Below are positions 17,421 to 27,377 of a stretch of DNA of 64,000 bases, piece by piece. Under the pieces are notes generated by a model. It saw only the letters and a list, made by a program, of their open reading frames with translations. It searched no databases and was not told the DNA's origin. The stretch is taken from assembly GCA_945861965.1 (NCBI GenBank), contig CAMAWM010000004.1, positions 1 through 64,000 of the forward strand, read 5' to 3'. Origin of the DNA: Chitinophaga pinensis (lineage in GTDB: Bacteria; Bacteroidota; Bacteroidia; UKL13-3). The first letter of the stretch is position 1, and each line of letters begins with the position of its first letter. Position numbers and translations under genes: made by a program.

Positions 17421-17903
17421 CTACTTTCCTTCAAACTTAACATCTAAGGCGTCTCCCCAAAGTTCTTCAAGTGCATAAAACTCGCGTTTTTCTTTTTGAA
17501 AAACACTGGCAACTACATTAAAATAGTCTAGTAAAACCCACTCTAAATTTTCGAAACCTTCGCGATGCAAAGGGTGATCACCAGTTGTTTTTTTAGCTAT
17601 TTCTTCAGCACTTTTGGCAATGGCATCCACCTGTTTATCGTTGCTTGCATGCGATATTACAAAGTAATTTGTACTTGCTGCAGCAATATTTCTTAAATCT
17701 AAAATCCGAATATCACTTGCTTTTTTCTCATACATGCCTTGTGCTATCGACATCGCAAGTATCAAATCGTTTTCGAGGGTTCTTATTGGTTTTTTAGGTG
17801 CTTTTCTCTTTGCTGGAGTTTTTTTAACAGCGGCCTTTTTAACAGCGGCTTTTTTAGCTATTTTTTTTACAATCGGTTTTTTTACCGCAATTTTCTTTAC
17901 CAT
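17421..17903 (-). CDS. rsfS: Ribosome silencing factor RsfS with Lys/Ala-rich N-terminal tail
   Basis: Residues from about 42 to the end match RsfS (Iojap family). They include NYFVISHASNDKQVDAIA, HREGFENLEWVLLDYFNVV and FYALEELWGDA. RsfS binds ribosomal protein L14 and blocks subunit joining during starvation. Family members are usually about 105-125 residues. Here a 38-residue tail precedes the domain, built of repeated KKAAVKK/AKK/KKP units and resembling histone H1 or HU-type tails. The tail could bind RNA or DNA. The alternative start at an internal Met (MSIAQGM) would remove conserved residues of the domain, so the long form is likely real. Confidence 0.9.
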   Translation of the reverse strand: MVKKIAVKKPIVKKIAKKAAVKKAAVKKTPAKRKAPKKPIRTLENDLILAMSIAQGMYEKKASDIRILDLRNIAAASTNYFVISHASNDKQVDAIAKSAEEIAKKTTGDHPLHREGFENLEWVLLDYFNVVASVFQKEKREFYALEELWGDALDVKFEGK

Positions 17904-17953
17904 GCTTATTTGTGATGCTATATTGCGCTGCGAAAATACATCTTTTTACTCAA

Positions 17954-18694
17954 ATGTTTAGTCCACTCATATTTCAAGTTAAATTTGTTGAGAAAACTAC
18001 GTCTAGCAACGATGAAGTTAAAAAGCTATTGAATTTAAATTTAGCAAAAGAAGGACTGGCTGTTTATACTTTTTTTCAAGAAAAAGGACGCGGTCAGGGA
18101 ACAAATTCATGGGAAAGTCAAGATGGAAAAAATGTATTGATTAGTGTTTTATTAGAGCCCGATTTTTTAACAATTGATGAGCAAATATATTTGAATATGG
18201 CAGTTAGTATTGCAATCACAGACCTATTTAGTAATTATGAAATTAAAAATTATTCGATAAAATGGCCAAACGATATTTTTTTGAACGAAAAAAAAATTGC
18301 TGGAATTTTAATTGAAAACACCTTGCAAGGAAAAAGTATAAAAAATTCAATTATCGGCATTGGCTTGAATGCAAATCAAACTATTTTCAACTCATCAAAA
18401 GCTACTTCGTTGTTGAATGAGACAGGCAAAAATTTTTCGATTGAAAGCTGCATTCAAACACTTCTAGGAAAAATTTCGATTCGCTACCAACAGCTGAAAG
18501 TTGGTATGAAAAATCAACTTTTTGATGACTACTTAAACCTGCTTTATAAAAAAAATGTTCCTAGTTATTTTAAAATTAACAATCAAATTGTACTTGGCGA
18601 AATTACTGGTGTAAACAAAAATGGCAAATTGGAAGTTTTGATTAATCGGCAAATGCAGTATTTTGCAAACAAAGAAATTGAACTGTTATCATGA
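17954..18694 (+). CDS. birA: Biotin--[acetyl-CoA-carboxylase] ligase
   Basis: The protein has 246 residues from the ATG at 17954. The frame is open from an ATG at 17912, but that start would leave only 8 nt to the divergent rsfS and adds a non-conserved leader. The biotin-binding loop GRGQGTNSWES, the KWPNDIFLNEKKIAGILIE segment and GIGLNAN identify the biotin protein ligase catalytic domain. The DNA-binding N-terminal domain of E. coli BirA is absent, so this is a monofunctional enzyme that biotinylates carboxylase carrier proteins. It overlaps coaX by ATGA. Confidence 0.92.
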   Translation: MFSPLIFQVKFVEKTTSSNDEVKKLLNLNLAKEGLAVYTFFQEKGRGQGTNSWESQDGKNVLISVLLEPDFLTIDEQIYLNMAVSIAITDLFSNYEIKNYSIKWPNDIFLNEKKIAGILIENTLQGKSIKNSIIGIGLNANQTIFNSSKATSLLNETGKNFSIESCIQTLLGKISIRYQQLKVGMKNQLFDDYLNLLYKKNVPSYFKINNQIVLGEITGVNKNGKLEVLINRQMQYFANKEIELLS

Positions 18695-19458
18695 GTAAAA
18701 ACTTAGTTATTGATATTGGCAACAGCGAAATAAAAGCAGGTATTTTTTTGAACGATAACTTAATTAATGATTTTGTATTATCAGAAAACGAAGCGAAGAA
18801 TATTGAACATTTTTTAATCAAACATGAAATTGAAAATTGCATTTTGAGCAATGTAGGAAACGAGATTGTTGAGTTAGAAAAAGCATTGGCTGATAAAACT
18901 TTTTTTGTAAAACTAAATTCAGAAACCAAAATTCCGTTTGCAAATTTATACGCCACACCAACTACTTTAGGCGCAGATAGAATTGCACTAATTGCTGCTT
19001 CAAACTATTTTTTCGCTGAAAAAAACTGTTTAGTAATTGATGCTGGCACTTGTGTAACGTTTGATTTCATAAATTCAACAAACGAATATTTAGGCGGAGC
19101 AATTTCACCGGGTTTGCAAATGCGATTGAATGCAATGCATACGTTTACCAATAATTTACCACAATTAAATTTTGAAAAATCAATAGATTTCAATGGAAAC
19201 TCAACTGAAAATTGTATGCAAAGCGGTGCTTTTTTTGGTTTAATTGAAGAAATTAAAGGCAGAATCAAACTGTATGAAAACCGTTTTGGCAATGTTCAAA
19301 CATTACTTTGTGGTGGCGATAGCGAAAAAATTATGTCCGCTATAAATGCCGATGAAACATTTGTAAATGAGCTGAAAAATAAGATATTTGCACACCCTAA
19401 ACTAATCCTTTACGGGCTTAATAAAATTCTAAAATTCAATGCAACTATCAGCCATTAG
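18691..19458 (+). CDS. coaX: Type III pantothenate kinase
   Basis: The 255-residue protein has the CoaX signature: VIDIGNSEIKAGIF at the N-terminus (catalytic Asp8), TTLGADRIALIAA, VIDAGTCVTFD and GGAISPGLQMR. It catalyses the first step of coenzyme A synthesis and needs a monovalent cation. Its start overlaps the birA stop by four bases and its end overlaps the next gene by 20 bases, so birA, coaX and the outer-membrane gene form a tight operon. Confidence 0.95.
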   Translation: MSKNLVIDIGNSEIKAGIFLNDNLINDFVLSENEAKNIEHFLIKHEIENCILSNVGNEIVELEKALADKTFFVKLNSETKIPFANLYATPTTLGADRIALIAASNYFFAEKNCLVIDAGTCVTFDFINSTNEYLGGAISPGLQMRLNAMHTFTNNLPQLNFEKSIDFNGNSTENCMQSGAFFGLIEEIKGRIKLYENRFGNVQTLLCGGDSEKIMSAINADETFVNELKNKIFAHPKLILYGLNKILKFNATISH

Positions 19459-20866
19459 GCGAATTTCCATTTCACTTTTTTGTATTTTTTCACTGAATTC
19501 TTCAGCTCAAAATCTTACGCAATCCCCTTATTCATTTATTGGCATTGGCGAGTTGCAGTTTATGGGAAGCAACCTGTTTTCTAGCATTGGACAAACCACT
19601 CAAGGAATTAGAAGATTATATGATATTAATACCTCAAATCCTGCATCGTATAGTTGTTTAAAACAAACAAATATTGAAGCTGGAGGAATGTTAATGAACG
19701 GTACATTTACTAGCAACAACAAAAGTAGTTTGGTGAGTTTGGCCGGTTTAAATTATTTTAATTTTGGAAGCAACGTATCTGAAAAATATGGCTTGGGAAT
19801 AGTTGTTGGAGTTGCACCATTTAGCAGTATTGGATACGATGTTAGTTCTACTACAAGCGTTCAGGCCGATACGTTTTCAATGCCTGCTATGAATATATTT
19901 ACTGGCGAAGGCGGTCTTAACAGAGCTTTTGTTGGTTCAGGTATAAAATTAGCAAAAAGTATTTCAATAGGAATAAATGCGGGTTATGTTTTTGGTCAAA
20001 TAAATTCTTCGAATACTTTTCTTTATCCTAAAGAATTTAAAAGATTTAATGTGGCTGAAGATCAAAGAAATTATATTGGCGGTTTTTTAGTTGAGTATGG
20101 AATTCAACTTCATCTAGATTCGATAAAAAATTTAATTCCCTCTTATAAAAGTTACAAGGATACTTTAATAAAAACGCATCCGCTTTCAGGCAAAATAGAT
20201 ACCATTTACAAGAAAAAATTCAGCCAAATTAAAAACGAAAACAATTATTTTTTACGTGCTGGACTTACATTTAACCTTCAAAGCAATTTAGACATTAGTC
20301 AACAATATACGCTAAGAACTTTGCCAATCGGATTTCCGACAGGAGTGAAAGATACGGTTAGCCATTCAGACAATTTTAAAGGTGAAATACTTTTGCCTTT
20401 TGGCGCTAAATACGGTGTTTCATTAGGCAATAGCAATAAATGGATGATTGCGGCTGATGCAGGAACAACAATGTGGCAAGACTATAAAATGATGGGCAAA
20501 AGCGATTTATTGAGGAATAGTTTTACACTTAATTTGGGCGCTACTTATTTGCCAAATCCAAGAGATGACGAAAGAAATTATTTTAAAAGAATTGAATACC
20601 GCACAGGTTTTCGATATGAAAAAACAAACATTTTTATTAATGAAACCGGCATTGATTTGATGGGAATAAGTTTTGGAATTAGCATTCCTGTTGCTGGAGA
20701 TGACAGGTACGATTTTCGCTATAAAAAATATTCGCGAATTAATTTAGGTTTTGAATACCTGACTCGTGGAAATGAAAACCCAAGTTTAGTTAAAGAAGAA
20801 TATTTTAGATTTACATTAGGTGTGGTTTTTACCGACAGATGGTTTTTGAGATTTAAATACGATTAA
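19439..20866 (+). CDS. Outer-membrane protein of unknown function upstream of lptC
   Basis: The protein has 475 residues. A short signal peptide (ISISLFCIFSLNSSAQ) follows an Arg-rich start. The mature protein begins SPYSFIGIGELQF and has many amphipathic strands, ending in an aromatic strand, RFTLGVVFTDRWFLRFKYD, typical of porin-like barrels. It sits between coaX and lptC, overlapping coaX by 20 bases. The neighbourhood suggests an envelope role, but no family function is known to me. Confidence 0.75.
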   Translation: MQLSAIRRISISLFCIFSLNSSAQNLTQSPYSFIGIGELQFMGSNLFSSIGQTTQGIRRLYDINTSNPASYSCLKQTNIEAGGMLMNGTFTSNNKSSLVSLAGLNYFNFGSNVSEKYGLGIVVGVAPFSSIGYDVSSTTSVQADTFSMPAMNIFTGEGGLNRAFVGSGIKLAKSISIGINAGYVFGQINSSNTFLYPKEFKRFNVAEDQRNYIGGFLVEYGIQLHLDSIKNLIPSYKSYKDTLIKTHPLSGKIDTIYKKKFSQIKNENNYFLRAGLTFNLQSNLDISQQYTLRTLPIGFPTGVKDTVSHSDNFKGEILLPFGAKYGVSLGNSNKWMIAADAGTTMWQDYKMMGKSDLLRNSFTLNLGATYLPNPRDDERNYFKRIEYRTGFRYEKTNIFINETGIDLMGISFGISIPVAGDDRYDFRYKKYSRINLGFEYLTRGNENPSLVKEEYFRFTLGVVFTDRWFLRFKYD

Positions 20867-20917
20867 GAAAATACAAACTAAAATCTAATTTTATTTTTTT
20901 GCAAATTGAATAGTTTT

Positions 20918-21484
20918 ATGCAACAGTTTTTTCCAAAAATTAGCGTTCTAAATTCAATCGCTTTTTTTGCTGTAATTTTGACATTGTCAAACTGCAAAAA
21001 CGATAACATCGAAAAAATTCGAAATATAACTTACAGCGATAATTTGCCAGTTGAACGAGGATCAAATATTGAAATTATTTATACCGATTCAGGATATACA
21101 AGAGCAAAAGTTTACGCTCCACAGCTCGAAAGATTTGACAACGACAAGCGAAATCAAAGCGAAATGAAAATGGGAATTACTGCGTTTTTTTATGATAACA
21201 AAAAACGAGCTACGAGTTTTATAAAAGCAAAATATGGATTAAGAGACGAACGCGAAAGAGTAATGACCGCAAAAACGGATGTGATGGTTGTAAATAATAA
21301 AGGCGATACTTTGAGAACTGATATATTGACTTGGGACGAAAAAACAAATCTAATTCATACGCATTCTGCTGTAAAAATTACAACTCCTGACGAGATTATT
21401 TATGGCGATGGCTTGGAATCAAATGCTGAATTTACAAAATATAAAATTTTTAAAATAAAGGGAATTATTAGTCTCAAAAAATAA
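20918..21484 (+). CDS. lptC: LPS export periplasmic protein LptC
   Basis: The protein has 188 residues from the ATG at 20918; a TTG at 20906 is less likely. The N-terminal hydrophobic stretch ends LTLSNCKND with a lipobox-like Cys26. The beta-jellyroll segments GYTRAKVYAPQLERF and TDILTWDEKTNLIHTHSAV match LptC, which takes LPS from LptBFG in the inner membrane and passes it to LptA. A lipobox is common in Bacteroidota LptC. It follows the outer-membrane gene by 51 nt. Confidence 0.88.
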   Translation: MQQFFPKISVLNSIAFFAVILTLSNCKNDNIEKIRNITYSDNLPVERGSNIEIIYTDSGYTRAKVYAPQLERFDNDKRNQSEMKMGITAFFYDNKKRATSFIKAKYGLRDERERVMTAKTDVMVVNNKGDTLRTDILTWDEKTNLIHTHSAVKITTPDEIIYGDGLESNAEFTKYKIFKIKGIISLKK

Positions 21485-21525
21485 AAAAACCTGAACAACA
21501 CATTGTGAAAGTTTAAATATCACCT

Positions 21526-21693
21526 ATGGAAAAATGGATTTTACGAAACTGGCTTTGGCTTGCAATTGCATGTTTATTAGTTGGCTTTTACATTGCAATA
21601 TTTGAAAATTTTGTGAAAGACAAGGCTTGGATTTATTTTATACTTGCAATTGCGTTTGCATTTATTTGGCTTAAAAAAAGAGGAAGCTTTTAA
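21526..21693 (+). CDS. Small two-helix membrane protein, 55 residues
   Basis: The ATG at 21526 opens a 55-codon frame to the TAA at 21691. It encodes an amphipathic start MEKWILRNWLW, a first membrane helix (about residues 9-26), a short polar turn (ENFVKDK) and a second helix (about 34-49), ending KKRGSF. The gene is 41 nt after lptC on the same strand. Codon use is coherent and the topology clear, so it is probably a real gene that length cut-offs would miss. The function is unknown. Confidence 0.7.
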   Translation: MEKWILRNWLWLAIACLLVGFYIAIFENFVKDKAWIYFILAIAFAFIWLKKRGSF

Positions 21694-21705
21694 AAAAATA
21701 TTTTC

Positions 21706-21735
21706 TTGCCATTATAAAATAATTCATTATACTTG
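21706..21735 (+). promoter_or_regulatory. Putative rho promoter with a long leader
   Basis: TTG at 21706-21708 is followed after 19 nt by TATACTTG (21728-21735), which matches TAnnTTTG in seven of eight positions. Transcription from here would give a 5' leader of about 140 nt before rho at 21882. The leader is A/T-rich with C-containing tracts. No clear hairpin is seen. Rho genes are often autoregulated through such leaders, which is inference here. Confidence 0.4.
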
Positions 21736-21881
21736 CAAGCGGATATCCTTTCTGGCAATCTAATTAATAAATCAATTCCCTCAGTTTTCTTTTTTTATAA
21801 ATAAAATTTCAATTCTGAAAACATTAGTGGGTATTTAATCAAATCAAACAAAATAACTTTTGTTGAATTAACTTACATATT

Positions 21882-23477
21882 ATGTACGACATCCTTACAC
21901 TTAACGAAATGTTGCTATCCGAACTGCGTGATTTAGCTACAAACCACAAAGTAAAAAACGCAGAAAAATTGGAGAAACAAGATTTAGTTTATCGCGTCCT
22001 TGAGGCACAAGCTATCACTCCAGAAACAGCAAACGATTCAAGCAATTCATTGATTGAAGACGAGCCGAAAAAGAAAAAAATCAGAACTAAAATAGTTAAA
22101 AAGAAAAAACCAGACGATGATTCAAGTACTGAAATTTCTGACAAAATAGAAACTACAACTATTGAAAATTCTGAACCAACTGATGTAGAAAATAATAATG
22201 CAGAGCTAAGTTCAGAAAATGTTTCTCAATCTGATGAAAACAAAGAAGAAAAACAAAACGAAACTGAAAATACTGGCGAAAATCGTGATCAAAAAAAATG
22301 GGACAACAACCGCAACAATAGGTTCAACAGAGATGCTCGTCCACAAAGCACTTACGCTGAATTAGAAGGAATTGTTTCTAGCGAAGGTGTGTTAGAATCT
22401 ATGCCTGATGGCTATGGTTTTTTACGCTCAAGCGATTACAATTACATGTCGTCACCGGATGATATTTATGTTTCGCCATCGCAAATAAAATTGTTTGGTT
22501 TAAAAACAGGCGATACCGTTCGTGGAACTATTAGACCACCCAAAGAAGGCGAAAAATATTTTGCGTTAATTAAAGTTGAAAATATAAATGGACGCGAGCC
22601 CGCAGATGTGCGAGACAGAGTTTCGTTTGAACACCTCACTCCCCTATTTCCGGACGAGAAATTAAAACTTGCCGACAATACAATTAGCTATTCAACCCGA
22701 ATTATTGATTTGATTTCTCCAATCGGAAAAGGTCAAAGAGGATTAATTGTAGCTCAGCCAAAAACAGGTAAAACTATATTACTTAAAGACATTGCTAATG
22801 CAATCGCAAAAAATCATCCTGAAGTATATTTATTAATTTTGCTAATTGATGAACGCCCTGAGGAAGTAACCGATATGCAACGCAGTGTAAAAGCCGAAGT
22901 TGTTGCATCAACATTTGATGAGCCCGCAGAAAAACACGTGAAATTAGCCAATATTGTTTTAGAAAAAGCAAAACGTTTGGTTGAGTGTGGGCACGATGTG
23001 GTTATACTTTTAGATTCCATTACTCGAATGGCACGCGCATTTAATACAGCACAACCAGCATCAGGAAAAATACTTTCAGGTGGTGTGGATGCAAATGCTT
23101 TACACAAACCAAAAAGATTTTTTGGCGCTGCACGAAAAATAGAAAATGGTGGATCGCTTACAATCATTGCAACTGCATTAATTGAAACTGGCAGTAAAAT
23201 GGATGAAGTAATTTTTGAAGAATTTAAAGGTACTGGAAATATGGAATTGCAATTAGATCGCAAATTATCTAACAAACGAATTTATCCTGCCATAGATATT
23301 GTTTCATCAAGCACTCGTAGAGAAGATTTATTGCTTGACAAAGCTGCCTTGCAACGCATTTGGGTATTGCGAAATCACATTGCAGATATGAACCCAGAAG
23401 AAGCAATGAATGTGGTTTTGAAAAACATGAAAAATACACAAAGCAACGAAGAGTTTTTAGCCAGCATGAATGGTTAA
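21882..23477 (+). CDS. rho: Transcription termination factor Rho with N-terminal insertion
   Basis: This 531-residue hexameric RNA helicase is longer than the 419 residues of E. coli Rho. The Rho N-terminal helix bundle (1-45) is separated from the cold-shock RNA-binding domain (about 158-240) by about 110 residues of low-complexity Lys/Glu/Asn/Ser sequence. That stretch includes KKKKIRTK and RNNRFNRD. The ATPase domain has the Walker A AQPKTGKT (291-298), [15 protein letters not shown] and SGGVDANAL. The insertion type is common in Bacteroidota and Actinobacteria and can add RNA contacts. Confidence 0.97.
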   Translation: MYDILTLNEMLLSELRDLATNHKVKNAEKLEKQDLVYRVLEAQAITPETANDSSNSLIEDEPKKKKIRTKIVKKKKPDDDSSTEISDKIETTTIENSEPTDVENNNAELSSENVSQSDENKEEKQNETENTGENRDQKKWDNNRNNRFNRDARPQSTYAELEGIVSSEGVLESMPDGYGFLRSSDYNYMSSPDDIYVSPSQIKLFGLKTGDTVRGTIRPPKEGEKYFALIKVENINGREPADVRDRVSFEHLTPLFPDEKLKLADNTISYSTRIIDLISPIGKGQRGLIVAQPKTGKTILLKDIANAIAKNHPEVYLLILLIDERPEEVTDMQRSVKAEVVASTFDEPAEKHVKLANIVLEKAKRLVECGHDVVILLDSITRMARAFNTAQPASGKILSGGVDANALHKPKRFFGAARKIENGGSLTIIATALIETGSKMDEVIFEEFKGTGNMELQLDRKLSNKRIYPAIDIVSSSTRREDLLLDKAALQRIWVLRNHIADMNPEEAMNVVLKNMKNTQSNEEFLASMNG

Positions 23478-23519
23478 AACGAATTTGTTTTTGTGAATCC
23501 TTTGTAAAAAATACTGCGA

Positions 23520-24368
23520 ATGAACCTCCAACATTTTTATCAATATTTTTTTAATGAATTAAAAAAAATATACGATGAAAATGAAGCCGACAATATATCC
23601 GTTTGGGTATTTGAAGATGTACTTTTAATTAAAAAATCTCACCTAAAACTTTTAGAAAAAGAACTTACTTTTTTTGAAGAAGAAACGCTTCAGAAAATAC
23701 TAAAAAGATTACTTTCAAAAGAACCCTTGCAGTATATTTTAGGGTATACAGAATTTTACGGTCTGAGATTTTTAGTCGATAAAAATGTATTGATACCAAG
23801 GCCCGAAACTGAAGAATTAGTGAGGATTTGCATTGAACAATGTTTACCTAACAAATCAATTAAAATACTCGACATCGGAACTGGAAGTGCTTGCATTGCA
23901 ATAACGCTAAAGAAAAATTTACCTAATGCTGAAATTTGGGCTACAGATATTTCGGAAGATGCTTTGCAAATTGCAAAACAAAATGCATTGCAAAACAATG
24001 CAGATATAAAATTTCTTAATCATGATATTTTAAATTCAAAACTAGAAATTCAGAATGATAAATTTGATATAATAATTAGCAATCCTCCATACATTACACT
24101 TTTAGAAAAATCATCCATACAGAGTAATGTTTTGGATTTCGAACCACATGTAGCACTATTTGTACCAAACGAAGATGCACTGATATTTTATAAAAATATT
24201 TTAGAGTTTGCAGCTAATAATTTAGCTATAGACGGAAAAATATTTTTTGAAATAAATGAAATGAAAGCAAGCGAAATCTTAACAATGGCAAAACAATTTC
24301 ATTATGAAAACGCTACTATTATTAAGGATATGCAAGGAAAATCTCGCATTGCGTATTTGCAAAAATAA
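23520..24368 (+). CDS. prmC: Release factor glutamine methyltransferase PrmC
   Basis: The protein has 282 residues of normal length. An N-terminal helical domain is followed by a SAM-binding fold with DIGTGSACIAI (118-128) and the catalytic NPPY motif at 188-191 (ISNPPYITLLEKS). It methylates the Gln of the GGQ motif in release factors RF1/RF2. It is on the same strand 42 nt after rho. Confidence 0.95.
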   Translation: MNLQHFYQYFFNELKKIYDENEADNISVWVFEDVLLIKKSHLKLLEKELTFFEEETLQKILKRLLSKEPLQYILGYTEFYGLRFLVDKNVLIPRPETEELVRICIEQCLPNKSIKILDIGTGSACIAITLKKNLPNAEIWATDISEDALQIAKQNALQNNADIKFLNHDILNSKLEIQNDKFDIIISNPPYITLLEKSSIQSNVLDFEPHVALFVPNEDALIFYKNILEFAANNLAIDGKIFFEINEMKASEILTMAKQFHYENATIIKDMQGKSRIAYLQK

Positions 24369-24413
24369 AATCACAAACTCTTTTATATTCGTACACTTAA
24401 CAAAAATTTAAAA

Positions 24414-27359
24414 ATGAACAAAATTAAATTAAGCTTAACCTATTTTCTTTTGATAGGTGCAACTGCAATTGCACAAGTAAAAACTTTTAATACAATTGAA
24501 AATACATCAGCCGATGGAAAGTATAAATATTTAACTGTATCAAACGATCCATTAAAAGTTCGCAAATATGTTTTAACAAACGGACTAACAGTTTTGATGA
24601 GTGTAAATAAAAAAGAACCAAGAATTCAAACACTTATTGCAACCAAAGCTGGAAGCAAAAACGATCCTGCTGAAAATACTGGATTAGCACATTATTTAGA
24701 GCATATGCTTTTTAAAGGGACGGATCAATTTGGTTCAAAAGATTGGGAAAAAGAAAAAATTCAACTCGATAAAATAGATGCTTTGTATGAAATTTATAAC
24801 AAAACAAGCGATGAAAATTCGAGAAAAACAATTTACCATCAAATCGATTCTGTTAGTGGTGTTGCAAGCAAATATGCTATTGCTAATGAATACGATAAAT
24901 TGATGCAAACCTTAGGTGCACAAGGAACAAATGCTTTTACTTCGTTAGAACAAACTGTTTATGTAAACGATATTCCGCAAAACAATTTGCAAAGATGGCT
25001 TACCGTAGAAGCTGAACGATTTCGCAATCCAATTTTAAGGTTGTTTCATACTGAATTGGAAGCTGTGTACGAAGAAAAAAATATTGGATTGGATGATGAT
25101 GAAAATAAAATGTTTGAAGCTTTGCTGGCAAATTTATTTCGCAAACACTCTTATGGAACTCAAACTACAATTGGAACTATTGAGCATTTAAAGAACCCTT
25201 CGCTATTAAAAATTAGAGCGTATTACAATACGTATTATGTGCCAAATAATATGGCAATAATTTTGGCTGGAGATTTTGATCCTGACGAAACAATTAAGTG
25301 GATTGACGAAAAATTTAGCTACATGCAGCCCAAACCACTTCCAAATTTTAAAGTTTCATCTGAAGATAAAAACCCAACTCCGATACAAGTTGACATTTAC
25401 GGACCCGATGCAGAAAGCATGATGTTGGGCTACAGATTGCCTGGGGCATCTACTCGCGAAGCTTTGATTTTACAAATGTGTGATATGATTTTAGCAAACG
25501 CAAAAGCAGGATTGATTGATTTAAATTTAACTAAAAAACAGCTTTTGTTATCTGCATCTTCATCATACTGGATTAACAAAGATTACAGCATTGAATTTTT
25601 ATCAGCTAAACCTAAACAAGGACAAACATTGGATGATGTGAAAGAATTATTGTTACAACAAATAGATAAATTGAAGAACGGAGAATTTGATGAATCGCTT
25701 TTGAAATCGATTGTATCTAATTTAAAAGTTATGAAAATTGAAGAACGAAAAAGCAACCAAGGTAGAGCTTACTCAATTCTTGAATCTTTTATACTTGATA
25801 GAGGATGGGAAAATTCGGTTTCTGATTTAGACGAAATGAGTAAAATTTCGAAAACTGAAATTATGCAATTTGCAAACAACTACTTTACAAATGACTGCGT
25901 TTTGATTTACAAACATATTGGCGAAGACAAAAGCATTGTTAAAGTTCCTAAACCTGAAATAAGTCCTGTTGAAGTAAACAGAAATGATGTTTCAGCATTT
26001 GTGACAACTATAAAAAACACAACTAGCGAAACCATAAAACCAAAATTTATTGATTATTCAAAAGACTTAACAATTAGCACGTTTAAAAAACAAATTCCAG
26101 TTTATTATGTAAAAAATAACGACAACGATTTGTTCCAATTGTATTATGTTTTGGATATGGGAAAATGGCACGATTTGAAATTACCAATTGCTGTAAGTTT
26201 GCTTGAATATTTAGGCACATCCAAACTGAGCAGCGAAGATTTAAGTAAAGAATTTTACAAACTAGCTTGCGATTTCAATGTATTTGTTAGCGATGAACAG
26301 GTATATGTTTCATTAAGTGGCTTGAATGAAAATTTTGATGCTGCACTTAAACTTTTTGAAAATTTATTAGCCAATGCAAAACCTGATCAACAAGCATTAA
26401 ATAGTTTGGTTGAACGAACTTTGAAATCAAGAATTGATGCAAAATTAAACAAGGGAATTGTTTTCAGAAGAGCGTTGCAACAATATGCCATTTACGGAAA
26501 AAACAATCCTTTCACATATAATTTAAACGAGTCGCAATTAAAAGATTTGAAAGTTGAAGAATTGGTTTCATACATTAAAAATTTGAGTTCGTATAAACAC
26601 ACCGTTTATTATTTTGGGTCTAAAACAAATGAACAAGTAAATACATCGTTACAAAAATTTCACACATCATCAAGCAATCTAAAAGACTACCCAAAACCTG
26701 TAGAATTTGAAAGAAATGAAACGAAAGAAAATACAGTTTTCTTTACTCATTACAACATGGTTCAAGCAGAAATTATGTGGATTAACAAATCTCATTTAAC
26801 ATTTGATTCAACGGCTGTTGCAAACACACAAATGTTTAACGAATATTTTGGTGGAGGCATGAGCAGTTTAGTTTTTCAAACCATTCGCGAAAGTAAAGCG
26901 TTGGCATATTCTACTTATTCTCATTATCAATCTCCAAGCAAAAAAGACAACCCTTATTACATTTTAGCTTATGTAGGAACACAGGCAGATAAAATAAACG
27001 AAGCCATACCTGCTATGAATGAATTATTAAATAATATGCCGCGTGTAGATGCTAATTTTCAGTCGGCCAAAATTTCAATAAAAAATACTATTGAAACGCA
27101 ACGTATAAATGACGAAAGCATAATTTGGAATTATGAAGCTGCCAAAAAACTTGGAGTTCATCACGATTTGCGTGAAGATGTTTATAAAAAAATCGACAAA
27201 ATGACTTACGAAGATATTCAGAAATTTTATTCTGAAAATTTCATCGGCATACCTTATTTCTATTGTGTAATGGCATCAAAAGACAAAATCAATTTAGACG
27301 ATTTGAAAAAATATGGTTTGCTTAAAGAACTAAGTTTAGAAGAAATTTTTGGCTATTAA
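24414..27359 (+). CDS. Secreted M16 family zinc peptidase (two-lobed, full length)
   Basis: The protein has 981 residues with a signal peptide (LSLTYFLLIGATAIAQ). The inverted zinc motif HYLEH lies at 93-97. The third zinc ligand is expected within FHTELEAVYEEKN (211-223). A second, inactive M16 lobe fills the C-terminal half, with GGGMSSLVFQTIRESKALAYS. Such proteins degrade peptides in the periplasm or outside the cell. The next gene, 18 nt downstream, is a secreted M14 peptidase, so the two may act together in peptide use. No T9SS tail is visible. Confidence 0.92.
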   Translation: MNKIKLSLTYFLLIGATAIAQVKTFNTIENTSADGKYKYLTVSNDPLKVRKYVLTNGLTVLMSVNKKEPRIQTLIATKAGSKNDPAENTGLAHYLEHMLFKGTDQFGSKDWEKEKIQLDKIDALYEIYNKTSDENSRKTIYHQIDSVSGVASKYAIANEYDKLMQTLGAQGTNAFTSLEQTVYVNDIPQNNLQRWLTVEAERFRNPILRLFHTELEAVYEEKNIGLDDDENKMFEALLANLFRKHSYGTQTTIGTIEHLKNPSLLKIRAYYNTYYVPNNMAIILAGDFDPDETIKWIDEKFSYMQPKPLPNFKVSSEDKNPTPIQVDIYGPDAESMMLGYRLPGASTREALILQMCDMILANAKAGLIDLNLTKKQLLLSASSSYWINKDYSIEFLSAKPKQGQTLDDVKELLLQQIDKLKNGEFDESLLKSIVSNLKVMKIEERKSNQGRAYSILESFILDRGWENSVSDLDEMSKISKTEIMQFANNYFTNDCVLIYKHIGEDKSIVKVPKPEISPVEVNRNDVSAFVTTIKNTTSETIKPKFIDYSKDLTISTFKKQIPVYYVKNNDNDLFQLYYVLDMGKWHDLKLPIAVSLLEYLGTSKLSSEDLSKEFYKLACDFNVFVSDEQVYVSLSGLNENFDAALKLFENLLANAKPDQQALNSLVERTLKSRIDAKLNKGIVFRRALQQYAIYGKNNPFTYNLNESQLKDLKVEELVSYIKNLSSYKHTVYYFGSKTNEQVNTSLQKFHTSSSNLKDYPKPVEFERNETKENTVFFTHYNMVQAEIMWINKSHLTFDSTAVANTQMFNEYFGGGMSSLVFQTIRESKALAYSTYSHYQSPSKKDNPYYILAYVGTQADKINEAIPAMNELLNNMPRVDANFQSAKISIKNTIETQRINDESIIWNYEAAKKLGVHHDLREDVYKKIDKMTYEDIQKFYSENFIGIPYFYCVMASKDKINLDDLKKYGLLKELSLEEIFGY

Positions 27360-27377
27360 AAAATACTTAACTTCTTT

